A DNA stretch of 6,085 nucleotides from Balneolales bacterium (GTDB taxonomy: Bacteria; Bacteroidota; Rhodothermia; Balneolales; Natronogracilivirgulaceae). The notes below the pieces were generated by a model, which saw only the letters and a list, made by a program, of their open reading frames with translations, did not search any database and was not told where the DNA came from. The position numbers and the translations under genes were made by a program. Position 1 is the first letter of the stretch; every line of letters begins with the position of its first letter. Shown here piece by piece: positions 5,931-6,085 of the stretch. Where the stretch lies: contig SLLP01000239.1 of the NCBI GenBank assembly GCA_007133995.1, positions 1-6,085 on the forward strand. The letters run 5' to 3'.

Positions 5931-6085
5931 TCACCTGAACCGGTCATAGATCAGGATCACGCTGAGCAGCAGCGTCACCGCCGGGGCCACCACTTCTACG
6001 TAATCCTTGAAGATCGGTCGTCGCCGGACCTGCAGCGAAACCATGTCGTCGTTTCGCAGGTGGAATTCGCGCAGCTCCGCCGGCA
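5931..6085 (-). CDS. Polysaccharide export protein, Wza/SLBB type, C-terminal fragment
   Basis: Only the last 50 codons are inside the window; the gene begins beyond position 6085. The fragment has a polar stretch (PAELREFHLRNDDMVSLQVR), a basic patch RRRPIFKD, and then one hydrophobic segment of about 17 residues (VEVVAPAVTLLLSVILI), ending in YDRFR and TGA. A C-terminal membrane segment after an SLBB-like 'LRNDDxV' strand is what I expect from outer-membrane polysaccharide export proteins of the Wza family in Bacteroidota-like bacteria, where such genes often lead or sit early in capsule clusters. The family call rests on this short tail plus the flippase, polymerase and glycosyltransferase genes downstream. 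It could instead be another membrane-anchored protein of the cluster. If the call is right, it forms part of the export channel. Confidence 0.6.
   Translation of the reverse strand, partial: PAELREFHLRNDDMVSLQVRRRPIFKDYVEVVAPAVTLLLSVILIYDRFR

Noticed and set aside
1..6085. CRISPR array, tRNA, rRNA, insertion sequence or phage attachment site
   Set aside because: I found no spaced repeats, cloverleaf-like sequence, transposase frame or terminal inverted repeats on either strand.

Overview
This window is a stretch of a surface-polysaccharide (capsule, exopolysaccharide or O-antigen type) gene cluster. Every gene I accept lies on the minus strand, so transcription runs from position 6085 towards position 1. 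Base composition is moderate. The export protein ends in a membrane anchor, many genes have weak ribosome binding sites, and a DUF354 gene is present. Together these suggest a Gram-negative of the Bacteroidota/Balneolota/Rhodothermota kind, but this placement is an inference of low confidence.

In transcription order the layout is: the last 50 codons of a probable Wza-like polysaccharide export protein (5931-6085); a short unrecognised gene that appears broken by a one-base frameshift (5763-5923); a HicB-type antitoxin-like gene (5345-5761); a Wzx-type flippase with an enlarged central loop (3681-5318); a GT2-like glycosyltransferase interrupted by an in-frame TGA (2788-3684); a 91-base gap; a GT4-type glycosyltransferase that keeps only its two ends (2319-2696); a Wzy/O-antigen-ligase-type membrane protein (1123-2322); an intact GT4 glycosyltransferase (130-1122); and the first 44 codons of a DUF354 protein (1-133). 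Three junctions are 4-base ATGA overlaps and one is a direct abutment, as expected for one translationally coupled operon.

Read as a pathway, the intact glycosyltransferase and the two damaged ones would build a lipid-linked repeat unit on the cytoplasmic face. The flippase would move it across the inner membrane, the Wzy-like protein would polymerise it, and the Wza-like protein would export it. The DUF354 protein probably acts on sugars or sugar nucleotides.

The most notable point is damage next to intact genes. Two adjacent glycosyltransferase genes carry independent lesions (a nonsense codon and a large in-frame deletion), and a small gene beside hicB carries a probable frameshift. The flippase, the polymerase and the last glycosyltransferase remain open. 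I see no clearly new system. The best leads are the interrupted glycosyltransferase, the shrunken glycosyltransferase, and the hicB-plus-broken-neighbour pair placed between the export gene and the flippase gene.
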